The notes beneath the pieces are model-generated. The model was not told the origin of the DNA. It did not search any database and worked only from the letters and a program-made list of their open reading frames with translations. A DNA stretch of 64,000 nt from Ischnura elegans (Eukaryota > Arthropoda > Insecta > Odonata > Coenagrionidae). Position numbers and translations under genes: made by a program. This document shows positions 34,435 to 46,480 of this stretch, piece after piece (the stretch's first letter is position 1; each line of letters starts with the position of its first letter). Location: positions 38,917,644-38,981,643 of the forward strand of contig NC_060251.1 in assembly GCF_921293095.1 (NCBI RefSeq), given 5' to 3'.

Positions 34435-34654
34435 GTTAAATCATTGAAAAAGGAGAGACTAATGCGTAACACCAAAGCATTTTTATGCTTTTGGATGTAG
34501 GTAATTTTGTATACAAACGGCCGCAATGTTCATTGATGATATATATTGCATATTTTTTGCACTTCGGATGCTTACTTTCATTGGTGAATGCATGATGAGT
34601 ATGGAAAAACATAACTATAGCAACGTCAGTATTACATGCATTTATACCCAGATA

Positions 34655-34945
34655 ACACAAAACATGTAATACACCTGTAATACAGCTGTACTACATGCAT
34701 TATACATGGTGTATAGCTGATGTATACATCTGTAATACAGCTGTATTACACGTGTTAAAGTAGCTCAAAAGTCCTGCCATACAGCTGTAATACACGTGTA
34801 TTACAGCTGTATATGTACATATACAGCTAATATACATGTGTATTACAGCTGTATACGTACATATACACGTGTATTACAGCTGTATATGTACATATACACG
34901 TGTATTACAGCTGTACATGTACATATACTCATGTATGTAGCTGTA
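34655..34945. repeat. CAGCTG palindrome array, left
   Basis: Degenerate repeats of TAATACAGCTGTATTACA and TATGTACATATACACGTGTA fill this subterminal block. Each CAGCTG is an E-box and the centre of a longer palindrome. Confidence 0.85.
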
Positions 34946-36645
34946 TATCCTATGTATGGATACATCTAAATTATGTTTCTTGCTCAATAGTATTCATTAG
35001 CTGACCTCATTATCTTAAACAAGCTGATTCCTCTAATATTAGCTGCTCTGGGAATAAATAGAAGAATTTTCTCTGACTTATAAAGGCAGTCAATGGAAAA
35101 ATTACTAATCTGACTAAAACTTACTTACGCTCTGTATTTCTAATTTCACTTGATCACACATCATCTTACCATAGCTACTCTAAGTAGCAGCTGTACTAGT
35201 TCAAATGCAGAGGCCCTCAATCTTCCTTGATAAAACGTGATGGCCCTCAAAACCTGAAGATGGAACATCATTGAGAATATAAAATGGACAGCCAGAAACA
35301 ATAAATTTTACAGAGTAGTAAAAAAGGTGGACCATATAGGATACCAGAGAGGAATAAAATTGATTGGACAAACCCTGAGTGCATGAAGAGCAAGGTTGAA
35401 GGGAAAATGGAACAGTTCTCAATGGAAAACATTTTATGAAGTTCACGGATAAAAGAAAGAGAAGTACATAGGATGAGTTTTCAAGCAGTGAGGACTAGCA
35501 CAGGGAAGAGTGGAGGTTAGGACAATGAAGAAGTCAATCCTAGCAATTCCTGACCAATGACAAAGTGAATGTCATGCTCTGAATCCTGAATTCCATGAGA
35601 AAGGAATGCATCCAATAACCATTTGTAATGCATATTACGAATATAGTGAAGACAAAAAATGCCTTCATTTAAAAATTATCATTTTATGCAAAATATGTAC
35701 ATCATTAAATATAACAGGAACTATACAAATTCTTTCATATAAAATTATCATTTGATATACAATTTATACATTATTAATATCACAAGAATTGTGCATATTC
35801 TGTCATTCGAAAATTTTCAATTAATTTAAAGTTCATTATACACTGAAGTAGGTACATCATAAGAGTCTTGGCTTCCGGGCATTCCTCCGCGTTGCTTTGT
35901 CCATAGGTGACGACAGTTTCTCCAGACATCCTGCTGGCAACTTCAGGTCAGAAGTAGCAATGCATAAAATTGGGAACCTGCATGAAAAGCAGCAACAACA
36001 TGCAAGTGATCATGCAAATCAAATTTATTAATTTATACCAATGGTGAACATAACTAATCACTAGAATATAGGATCAATGCAAAATAAAATGGCAGAAAAT
36101 CCCCCTACAAGGAAGGATAAACACCATAAATGGATTTAGGAGAACAATATCCAAGGTTTATCACAACATGTCGCTAAGAAATGTCTTAAGAAGTTTTAAT
36201 TGCACAATGCACATGAAATCTCCAAAATATCATTAAAACCATAATATTTTCACACAACACCACATCAGGTCTTGAATAAGTTATATCTAACCATTAACAA
36301 TAAGCTTCCACTCTTCACAATCACTATATTTACATGTCATTTATAAAAGCACACTTAAACACATAGGCTTAATAAAAGGAAATCTATAAGTAAAACAATA
36401 AGTCCTAGAAAAATGTATATGAATAATATACACTGACAATAACGTTTTGAAATTGAAATGATATACGAAGAAATAATGAAAAACTCCTAGTTTTCCAAAG
36501 CCATATTTTTTAATGACTAAATTTTTAGGCATGAATGGCACCGTCCTCTTTGATAATCACTGAAACCATTAAAAAAAAACCTAATTAATTGTAAATTTTC
36601 AAATCTTACAATTAGTTACTAAGCTCGAATACGTACCACAAGTAA

Positions 36646-36769
36646 TTATTCGGCCAAAGATGTTAAAATTTCAAGTGCACAGGAGCAGACAGCAGCATCA
36701 GCCCTGGGCCACGACAAAATTTCGGTGTTGATTCTTTTTTCCGTTTTAACCAGCCGAAGGAATGTAATC
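36646..36769 (-). CDS. Predicted gene in the CCCAGATAACA element, exon 2
   Basis: It follows TTTTGTATTAATAG and completes the codon left open by exon 1. It encodes RLVKTEKRINTEILSW, then a Cys-containing CSCALEILTSLAE and TAA. The joined product would be 142 residues. A further acceptor-led frame at 35867-35985 (SDLKLPAGCLEKLSSPMDKA, ending in a stop) might belong to an alternative transcript. No function can be assigned. Confidence 0.35.
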
Positions 36770-37393
36770 CTATTAATACAAAACTGGAATTAAAAAATTC
36801 GGAATGAATCAAGGAAAAGATTCGTCGCAAAAGCGACTCGTCGAGATTTTAATTGCATCTTAAAATTTAGCATTCATACTACTTCGAAATATGATAGTCA
36901 ATCTTCTCATGAACAACACACAAATAAAGCAATGAAAAGCGAAGTTTCATTCATTAATATGTATCGGGATATGCAGATTCTAGTCAAAAAACGTAATTGC
37001 CTTTATTTGTTGTAAATGACCGTAAGATTACTTCATACCGGCATTGACACAAACAAGTATTTTTATTGAATACAAAATTAGCATCATTAAAAAGTTATTG
37101 TTACACTTTCTGGTACTTAATAAACACTACGACGATCATCTCAGCAACCCAGACTAAATATTGTATTTTAATCACAAAATTTCACACATTCTATTGATGA
37201 ATAGAAAATAAAGAAGCATTAAAACCATTAAAACACTCGTCAAGAACCTCGCCGGATTATCTGAACCGGAATACATTTTTTTTAATTAATACTTGTGCTC
37301 AGTTCAAACCAAATGATTGAAATACGTGGATCAACACTATTAAAAATTTAAGGTTATTGTATTCAAGGAACCATTATGTGTATAAAAACTTAC

Positions 37394-37698
37394 CTCACGC
37401 AAGCGGGAAGACGTTGTCGGGTGCCACTTGTCCCTTCGGCATATTTGAAGCCATTTCGCTCTTCTCTCAGTATTTTGAGGGAAACTAAACTTTTTAAACA
37501 CGTCCTTGGTGCTAATGGAGCAATTAGGAGCCGAGCTACAACATATTGTGCCGTATTTCTTCTACAATTAACGGAAAATCTTGCCGAGCAACAGCCGGCC
37601 ACATTAACTTTCACAACGTAAACAGCGAGTGCGGAGAAAAAAAAGAGGACTCTGTCTAATAATATGGCGATTGAGCGCAGGAGGCCATGGCGCAGCAT
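37394..37698 (-). CDS. Predicted gene in the CCCAGATAACA element, exon 1
   Basis: An ATG at 37698 opens a 101-codon frame that ends at the strong donor GAG|GTAAGT (exon end 37394). It begins MLRHGLLRSIAILLDRVLFF, hydrophobic enough for a signal or membrane segment, and turns basic later. The split codon AG|G continues in frame at 36769 after ATTAATAG, where 40 more residues (ITFLRLVKTEKRINTEIL and on) precede a stop. The phase match supports splicing. The family is unknown. It lies on the opposite strand to the host DM9 gene and within its intron. Confidence 0.4.
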
Positions 37699-37884
37699 AG
37701 TACGTTAAGCATATTAATTAACAACAAAACATTACCATCAGCGTTCATATTTAAATATGGGTTCCAAAAAGGGTACCGGCATTATAAATACAATTATAGA
37801 TCGAAAATAAATCCTATTATGAAATGATTATTACCTGAATATTTGTTCAAGAATATTAGAGGCGATGATGACTTCATACTCGTG

Positions 37885-38200
37885 TAATTCAGCTGTATTT
37901 GTACATATGTAAAAATACACATGTAATACAACTGTAATACAGCTGTATAAATACATATGTATAATTGGTGTATACGTACAGCTGTATTACATATGTATAT
38001 TATTTCCACATGTAGAAATACACGAAAAATACATGTGTAATACAGCTGCATAGATACATATGTATAACTGGTGTATTCTTACAGCTGTATTACATGTGTA
38101 TCATTTCCACATGTAAAAATACGCGAGTAATACATGTGTAATACAGCTGTATAGATACATATGTATAACTGGTGTATTCTTACAGCTGTATTACAGAAGT
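37885..38200. repeat. CAGCTG palindrome array, right
   Basis: The block mirrors 34655-34945 with ACAGCTGTATTACA and ACATATGTATAACTGGTGTA repeats, two long subunits being close copies at about 37925-38050 and 38055-38195. Confidence 0.85.
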
Positions 38201-38886
38201 GTGTGTTATCTGGGTACTCGAAAAGCTGAAATACACAATGTTGGAGTGGAAAAAGAAAATTGAAAATTTTTACTATGCAGAAAAGAATCGTAAAGAAAAT
38301 AACGTTACGGTTAATGTGTGAATGGTACATATTTATTACATTGCAAATACCTACGTGCGAGCAATTAGTAACATATGTTCACAAACTCCCAAAATGTTAT
38401 AGTTAAGGAAACACAACAACCTACCTCGCTACATTTAAAATTTTCAAATACTGACAGCGTAGAAGAGCGAAAACATGGGGAAAATGGTTTACTAGAGGTA
38501 TTCACATAGAAAACAAAGCAAAATTACCCTTACTTGTACATATTTATTACTCATCATATCACATATAGCACTACAACGCACACATTTCTATCTTTTTGAT
38601 ACTTATGATCATTATATTCGGAATCAACTGTTTCAATAAAAAGCTTGGCTCACAATAAATATAAAACACTATTATGTAACACTAATAAAACATGATAATC
38701 GGTTTTCCAATCACTTTGCACACACTAAAAGAATTTGCCATCCTTGAAGTTCGAAAGGATTCTTCATGTCTCACTTCGCACTCATCACTAACGACTTAGA
38801 ATCACTTTACGTTATTACAAATTAATAATGCGAAAACAATTAAATGAATAGGCTGAAACAAATTGCTACACCAGTTATTGTAACAT

Positions 38887-40741
38887 TTCTGTATACGATA
38901 CTTCAGTAATTATGAACTAATTTATGGCAAAAATGAATATAAACACATCGACAGTGGTTACTAGTTAACAAGTTCATATGCACTTAACATCTTATAGCGA
39001 AAAATACCTAGAAATCGTTCTCATATGTGAGTATTAATCAAATGGAAGGCATTGGATTTCAGCTTCGTCTGCTTCCATACCTTTGTAAAATCAGTTACAG
39101 CCATAACGAAAGATTGTCAGCAGTTAAAACCTTATGTAGTGAGGAAAGGTATTTTTAAGGAAATAATTATTTATAGCTATCTTGTGGTAAACGTTGATAT
39201 AAGTTGTCATAGAAGCTACGTACACACCATTGCCTCTGAGCCCATCGGCATGTTTCCACGGCCTTATAAGAATATAGATGTTATTCCTTGCTTTCAAACA
39301 CTATTAACAAATATAATATCAGAAACGCAAACGCCTTCTTACCAAGGCCGAAGTGAAATACTTCTTATGAAGTGACGTATGTTAATGTTTTTAATCTCCT
39401 GAGTCTCGATCAAGTGATAATAATAATGGCAGGGCACAGCAAACCTAAAAAAAATGATTCTATCCTAGGGACGTTTTGCGGGTATAGAATAGGCATATTT
39501 AATCGTTGAACAAGGTGAATAATTTCCGGAAGTACCATTATTACCGTTAAAGGCTATTTTATAACGATGCTTGCCTACTCACCAAAGGAATAATTTGAGA
39601 TTTAAGGAAGTAAAATACCATATGAAAGATAAGAACGAAAGAGATTTCCGAATAAACTTCCACGAAAACAGTGCAATGGATATAATCCGAGGGATTTGCG
39701 GATATCTGATCACCTTCAGGTGCTGGCAAATCTGAAATATTATCCCTCGCCCAAAAATAAGATGAGTAGTACGACAGAAACCACAGACTAATACTGCTAA
39801 TACGCGGTAAATGTACTTTTCATGAGAGTTGCACGCACCATCGATAACAGCTGCATTAAAAGAAATCATCGAAAGAGGTATTAAGAATGAAAACGATTCA
39901 CATTTTTCCAACTTATATAATGTACACACACATCAAATCTACATTTCCAGAATGATTACACAATGCTATTGAAACTGAGATTATTTATACAATCAATGCA
40001 AGGTAATGTCATGAAAAATAAATTTTAAGTACTCACAATTTAACATTTCTATTAATTCTTTCTATTACTAATTTCTATTTCTAATTACTAATCATTCTAA
40101 GAGATTCAATTTAGTAGGAGAGAATGATGAATAGTTGATGAAAGCCGTCGCAGATCTTGCATTTTCTCAGTGTTACTTCATTCCTCCACTGTGAATGACA
40201 TTGACCACTGGAACAGCAGAACCTGTAATTTAAAATATGTATAAATTTTGGAGCTTTAGCACACCAAAAAAGGAATCGCACAGCTATTTCATCGCTTCTC
40301 AGGGTCCTTGGGGACTCTAAAAAGCGAAATCCCCGAAGTCTTGTGGCCATAACCAGTGGTACCACACACGTCCACGGCATTTTCCTTTTTTCAGTAAATC
40401 CGCGATATATATCCACGAAATATTAATGTAGAACAATAAGGAAATAATGCAGAAGACTAACATTCGAAAATACATCAATGAAAACTAAATCTTAATTAAT
40501 TACAAAAATGACTATTTCCACTCACCTGTAGTATGCGCTCAACAATACGGAAATTAACTTACCCGCTAATTCTTGCCCTCCAGAATACGTGGCGCCGCCC
40601 CGGCAAACGTGCGGCAGGTTGAGGAAACGACTTCAATAAAAGACCATGGGTTCCCAATGGAGTGGGATAGGAAGTGTCATGGGGCTGTTTTGGTCATATT
40701 TTTGTTACGGTGAGAGTGATAGTGACATTCGAAGTTTTTTG
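38887..40741. other. Spacer of the long palindrome
   Basis: No transposase or host domain is recognised. On the minus strand strong donor-like sites (GCGG|GTAAGT near 40560; ACAG|GTGAGT near 40525) and an acceptor (TTTTAAATTACAG near 40222, followed by an open frame to about 40111) suggest a small spliced transcript. Confidence 0.35.
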
Positions 40742-41573
40742 ATGTTACAATAACTGGTGTAGCAATTTGTTTCAGTCTATTCATTTAATTGTTTTCGCAT
40801 TATTAATTTGTAATAACGTAAAGTGATTCTAAGTCGTTAGTGATGAGTGCGAAGTGAGACATGAAGAATCCTTTCGAACTTCAAGGAGTGCAAATTCTTT
40901 TAGTGCCAGCAGAGTGATTGTAAAGCCGATTATCATGTTTTATTAGTGTTACATAATAGTGTTTTATATTTATTGTGAGCCAAGTTTTTCGTTGAAACAG
41001 TTGATTCGGAATATACTGATTATAAGTATCAAAAATACAGCTCGTGAAATGTGTGCGTTGTAGTGCTATATGTGATATGATGAGCAATAAATATGTACAA
41101 GTAAGGGTAATTTTGCTGTTTTTTATATATAAATTCCTCTAGATATCTATTTTCCCCATGTTTTCGCTCTTCTACGCTGTCAGTATTTGATAATTTTAAA
41201 TGTAGCGAGGCAGGTTGTTGTGTTTCCTTAACTACAACATTTTGGGAGTTTGCAAACATATGTTACTAATTGCTGGCACGTAGGTATTTGCAAAGTAATA
41301 AATGTGTACCATTCACACATTTACCGTAACGTTATTTTCTTTACGATTCTTTTCTGTATAGTAAAATTTTTCAATTTCCCTTTTCCACTCCAACATTATG
41401 TATTTTAGCTTTTCGAGTATAAATGCATCTAATACTGACGTTGCTAATTATGTGTTTCCATATTCATTACGCATTCACCAATGGAAGTAAGCATCCGAAG
41501 TGCAAAAAATATGCAATATATATCATCAATGAATACAGCGGCCAAGAACACCTGCATCTAAAACATACAAATA

Positions 41574-42190
41574 CAGTAGATTCCGTTTAATGGGTCCACC
41601 GGTTACTTGGGGCAGCCGCTTAATTGGGGCATATCTTGAAGAACAGAACCTAATAGATGAATATCCCAGAGTATTCTCCGCTTAATTGGGACAGCATGCC
41701 GCTTTATTGGGCCATGAGTCGGAGACATAGACTATATGCTCGCGACGAAATTAAATGTTTTTGTTTTTAGAATACTACTTTTTGTATTTTCCTTTTTTGA
41801 TTTCCTCTTATTTTCCTCAAAAAACGTTTCTATTCCTGCCCTATTTTGAAAGCTCCTGTTGTTTTACTATCCGCAAGAGGATAGAACTTTTCTTTTATAG
41901 GACCTAGTAAAAGACATTCATTCAGCGTCGCCCGAGGCTGTGAAAAATATTTTTAACTAAATGGTTATAATTCTTAAAATTGATTGTAAATTAACAAAAT
42001 TCGCTGATTTATTAATCAAATTAATAGTTTAATAAACTTATGTTGCATTATAAACATTCTTTAGTCTTCTTTCTATCATTCCAACGTTTGTCTATACCCA
42101 TAAACAGGATAGTTCGCCTAATTGGGGCAGCCGCTTAATTGGGGCAAAGTGCACAAGTCCCGATATGTCCCGATTAACCGGAATCTACTG
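41574..42190. mobile_element. pogo/Tigger-like MITE, TSD TA
   Basis: It begins CAGTAGATTCCGTTTAATGG and ends in the inverted CCGGAATCTACTG, flanked by TA at 41572-41573 and 42191-42192. The opposite palindrome arm (near 34480) lacks it. GCTTAATTGGGGCA motifs repeat near both ends. The terminal sequence type is that of pogo/Tigger elements. It is non-coding. Confidence 0.8.
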
Positions 42191-42942
42191 TACTTTGGTA
42201 TTACGCATTAGTCAATCCTTTCTCAATGGTCTTTTGTTTGTAATAGCGAACAAACATATCTGCGATGGATTAAAATAGATTTATCAATAACCAATTATAA
42301 TTTCGATGCATCAATTTCTTTTATTTGCAAGTTTAACTTTAATGATGAATGAATAGTCCTTATTACAAGTGAGAATCGTTTGATTTCCCGCACGTTTTTT
42401 TGTTTGAAACAAAGCATTTTTATTGGTTCTTCACGGTATCGCCGGCTTCGGATTCAATATATTTCATAACTACCTGGTCTTCCTATCCGATACCGAGAAT
42501 TAGAGTTTTCTCCGGTAGCGGCCAGGAACTGATGTTTTCTCCGCCAAGTTACAGACTTCAGTCGAGAGAAAACTAAGGTAGAAAACACTTTCTCCGGAGA
42601 AAGGAGAATTCAAGTTACAGACTTAGGCCCCTGGAAAGAGACTGTGGCTGAGGGCAACGTTTTCAATTGGACGATGCGCTCTAGAGCAAGGTCACGCAGA
42701 ATGCCTCAATAGCCGAGGATGGTATGCCGTGAAGTTACCAAAAGTGAATGTGCTTTATATTTGGAAATGAATTAATTTTTTATCAATCATTTTGTTAATA
42801 CATTCATAACCCATCACATGTGGGAATAACAACACTTGTTTTAACAGAATCATTAAATCATAATAGCATTCTATGAATAAAAGAGTTTAATTTTAATGAT
42901 TTTTTTGCACAACTAATGAAATCTTAAAAATCTCTTTCACAG

Positions 42943-43029
42943 GTAGACCACCACAATGGCGTGTGCTACATTTCATTTAATGGACAAGTAATTAGTTACA
43001 AAAGTTATGAAGTTCTTTGTTATGCTTGA
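42943..43029 (+). CDS. DM9-domain gene, last exon
   Basis: After TCTCTTTCACAG the frame reads VDHHNGVCYISFNGQVISYK, then SYEVLCYA and TGA at 43027. This supplies the missing end of the second DM9 repeat (family pattern GKVxPxHGxCYI-YGGxE-YEVL). The joint to the exon at 17405 preserves frame and the exact spacing of the repeat whichever of two splice-site pairs is used (exon start 42943 or 42947). The whole protein from ATG 13169 would be 139 residues, normal for a two-repeat DM9 protein. The intron before it is about 25.4 kb. Confidence 0.85.
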   Translation, partial: VDHHNGVCYISFNGQVISYKSYEVLCYA

Positions 43030-43341
43030 CGAACTAATCTTCATCATTCGATTGACCAGAGTATCATCACTACATAAATTACGGATTCCTTTTTCGTACA
43101 TAAGTTTCTTAATTGCTAAACTTCTAAGAAAGAGGGCATGTCTGGGTAAAATTAAAAAAGAAAAGCAAATGCTTTCTTCAATACGGCTCCTTCTCCTTCG
43201 TAATCAAATGAGGAGCTGAGTTAAGAATCATAGAAAAATTGTTAAACGAGCAATGAAAAACTAAAATACTAGATGAGTGAAGTAATACAATGTGACTCAT
43301 ATGTAACTCAGTGAAATTGCTTTATTAAAAATCTAAATAAA
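43030..43341 (+). terminator. DM9 gene 3' UTR and AATAAA signal
   Basis: No other exon is seen after the stop. AATAAA at 43336-43341 is the first good polyadenylation signal downstream. The segmental duplication begins (as far as the window shows) at 43318, inside this UTR. A 70-codon frame at 43007-43219 is a shadow. Confidence 0.5.
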
Positions 43342-45104
43342 ACTTTGTAAATATACTTTTATATGACCTTGTCTAAACGTCTTTAAAAGTCTTACTACTT
43401 AAACTCTGACATTAACTAATTGAATCGAGGTTATCCGCCAGTGCCTACAATTCTTTCAACACAATGCCCCGATTGACATTATACTCTCAAAGCTAAGCTA
43501 ATGTAATAGTTGAACTGTTGCTGAAAAATTAGTCAAATTTGCATTCGAGCATATTTTCAGTCTGATCTCAATTTCTTCGCTCACGCATCTGGCCGTTTCG
43601 CCGGATTAATTTCATGAGTAAAGGGGCACGATTATGGAAAAATAAACAAATTTTTTAAACAATATAATAGGTGACCATACTAAACACTGACTTGTTATGA
43701 AGACTTTCCCAACATTTCCAAGTTTGGAGAGCAGAATGACATCCTTAGCTTTCTTTTCTGGTTATATTAGTCTTGTCCTTCGCCTAGGACGGCTTTCCAT
43801 TTGCCCGGAGTGGTAAGATTTTACTCTCCTGTTACCCGCCTGATTATTTCTATAGTATGTTGCTAGACGCCTTACATTTCTTCTTCCTCATAATATGATA
43901 CAGACATGTGTAACTGAACCAATACAGTAGCTACGGGATTGGTTTCTATATTCACAATTGTCAACCTCTCTTCAAGTGAAGGTTGCTTATCACATGATTT
44001 CCGGTGCTCTGTGTAAGCATTATTTTCTCCACAACATAGCGAATTAGCGTTCCTGTTTTTATTGATCTCTAGCTCTATTTCCAAAAGTCTCCTTCTTCGG
44101 GCAACTTTATTTCGCCACTCACTATTACTTAGTACTTAATGCCTCGTATTCCCACCCATAAGTTATTTAGTATTCCGCAGGAACGAAGCGGTGGTACCTT
44201 CCATATCCCTATTCTTAACGTTCCATCGCATTTGACCGTTGTACCGTATCGAGTAGTCCTCGCTAGGAGATTCGAATGGGAGACCAGTTTACCTACGAAA
44301 TGTTTTACTCGACAGATTGCCATCATGTCTTCAAATTGCACCAATCTAAATAAATGGAGAGATAAACTTTCACAACGGTAGATTTTTCGTATTTTACATA
44401 AAAAGACGCATTATATTTATTCCAGACCTTTCAAAATGTAAAGACAGCCAAAACAAGTACTAGTAGTCAATGAAACTTCGTCAAAATAAACTCTAAGAAT
44501 ATAAGTACGTAATGGATAATGCCGATTTTCATCTCATCAAAATATTCAAGTTCCATCAGAAGCCACATAATCTTTATTATTTTTCATGACAATTGAAAAC
44601 CGGCACGACCCTAAGGAAGTTTTGCCAAGATTTAATTCATGCCTGTATTTTAACAACAGTGAATACACGCGGCAATTGAGATCGAATTGGCATCGGCAGT
44701 TGAGATACTCATTAAATTCGTAAGCTTAACTCCTACAGATTTGAGCAGTAAAATATTTTTCGTGCATAAAAATATTTTTTGCGTCCAAAAATGAAATATA
44801 AAATGTTTATTGTAGATCATATCGAAATAATCGTCATTCACGCGGATTTGAAAAAAAAAAAACAAAAATTTGTGATATATTCCAATATACGAGTTGATTA
44901 CAACTCAACTGTTCAACAAAAGCGGCGAATTTCGACGAATTGAAATGTAGATTTGGCGGTTGGAGATGGCATGGCACCCCACTGAGTTGTCATATAATTT
45001 ATCTATTTATTGAAATAGGGAAGTAATCGCGGGAAATACTCGTGGCGATATTTGTAATGCTAGTTAAGGAAAATTTTACTGAAAAACTGGTCTAAAACTT
45101 AATA

Positions 45105-45764
45105 GGGTAGTTTCCTTCATCAAAGAAAAAGAAAGGCATTGATTGCGATTCCTTACCCACAATTAGTGTATTCATAATATACGGATTATTTTGTTTTAGA
45201 AATCCCAGTTTAGACTAATGCTAATGGTCAATTTTAACCTCATTTGAAAAAGGCCAGATTGGCGCCCATGCGATTCCACTCCACGTGACGTCACAGGGAC
45301 CTAGTTTCTATACGAGTAGATAGGAATTTTACATTGTCTGAGATTACCAATGCATGCATGAGGCACAGAGCTCAGGGAAACATCTCATAATAATCACCCA
45401 TTAAAATGGCCTTAGGTCGGAAAGTTTCCTTCGTTTGATAGGGTAATAAAAATCCTTATTTAAGCCTAGCGCTACTCGCTAGCAGGGTACTCTGCTACCT
45501 GCTAGCAGCCAGCGTCGTATCAGCGCTCAAAGCTTCGCCCCAAGATCACCGTACACGGCGACAGCTGGAACCAGAAATATGTCGTACGGACTTTTTCCCC
45601 TCATTCCTACTTACGCGTCGCGTTTTCGCGCGCTTGAAATTTTTCACTTTTAATTTGATCGCGAAAAATAGATATCGTCATTTAAAAATCTAAAAGCGTG
45701 AAATACGTACTCCAGGAGTAATAATCTTTCGATTTAGGCAATAAATAATATTAGGAAACCACCC
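45105..45764. mobile_element. GGGTAGTTTCCT MITE, copy 2
   Basis: A 660-bp copy of the element at 3466. Copy A lacks it: AAACTTAATTGAAAATCCCC at 8255 against AAACTTAATA-element-TATTAAAAAGCCCC here. The empty site does not settle whether the duplication is TA or a longer AT-rich string. Confidence 0.85.
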
Positions 45765-46343
45765 TATTAAAAAGCCCCCTTTACTCGTTACTCCCTTATG
45801 TTTGTTTCGGTAGCGGATACAGAAGAAACTCAAGGGAGGGCGCAAAAGACATCTTGACTAACTTTACTTTTACCGTAATGAAAAATTATCAAGTTACATG
45901 CAAAGTTTAAGAAATTTTTATTTAAATGAATAATAACATATAAAAGGCAATGGAACCTAATGCCATGGGAGCGTACATGTAGGTATTTCTAAAACACTTA
46001 CATTGTTATTAAAACATTTAATTGTGAGAGTGAAGAATTCGTTTTAAGTCCATCTAAAAATTCCCGTTCCTCGAGAATTTTCATTTCACTGATATAGTCA
46101 GAAGAATATTACTCCGTGAAAAAGCTTTTATCACGTTTTACGAAATCATTGCACATATAGTTCCGTTACAGTAAAATACATAGGTACCGCATATACCTAC
46201 GTGTCAAATCAATGGCAATTATGGTGAAAAGATCATTTTTATTGCCAACCTGTATGGCCATTCGTCAGAATATAATGATGATACACCGCCTTTCATGGGG
46301 AATATCAACGCAGTCAAGCCGTATTCAAATCGTTCTTATTGAA

Positions 46344-46480
46344 CGATTTAGATTCGGCGTATTTGAATCTCCCATCGTTCATTTTCAACGAATTGGATTC
46401 GGCGGATTTGAATTTTCCATCGTTCATTTTGAACGAATTGGATTCGGCGGATTTTAATCTTCCAGCTCAAATCGTTCAAA
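46344..46480. repeat. 45-bp tandem repeat, 3 units
   Basis: Units start at 46344, 46389 and 46434 with GATTCGGCGGATTTGAAT. The translated RIGFGGFE pattern at 46212-46457 is a product of the 45-bp period. Confidence 0.75.

Larger units (their letters stand above)
34650..38213. mobile_element. 3.6-kb CCCAGATAACA element, TSD TA
   Basis: The other palindrome arm reads TTATACTCGAAAAG with no insertion; here TTATA is followed by CCCAGATAACACA and TGTGTTATCTGGG precedes TACTCG, so TA is duplicated. Behind each terminus lies a ~300-bp array of degenerate GTAATACAGCTGTATTACA palindromes. Minus-strand exon-like segments at 35.9-37.7 kb are inside. The superfamily is not recognised. Confidence 0.8.
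32065..42631. mobile_element. Long-arm inverted-repeat element with three later insertions
   Basis: Left-arm parts 32065-32473, 34435-34649 and 38214-38886 are the reverse complement of right-arm parts 42191-42631, 41414-41573 and 40742-41413. Removing later insertions leaves arms of about 1.3 kb and a spacer of about 1.85 kb (38887-40741). The outer ends are GGGGCCTAAGTCYGTAACTT. No clear target duplication is seen. Arms differ by many substitutions, so the structure is old. No transposase is recognised in the spacer. A TIR transposon with very long termini or a foldback element is the simplest reading. Confidence 0.8.

Noticed and set aside
34655-38200. CRISPR-like array of spaced repeats
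   Set aside because: Units are degenerate palindromes of variable spacing in eukaryotic transposon ends; no direct-repeat/spacer regularity.
45103-45766. TTAA duplication (piggyBac type) for the GGGTAGTTTCCT MITE
   Set aside because: TTAA-like bases flank copy 2 only; the other three copies share just TA, and the empty site does not fit a TTAA duplication.
46212-46457. Repeat protein RIGFGGFE in copy B
   Set aside because: Produced by a 45-bp DNA repeat that is open in several frames and differs in number in copy A.
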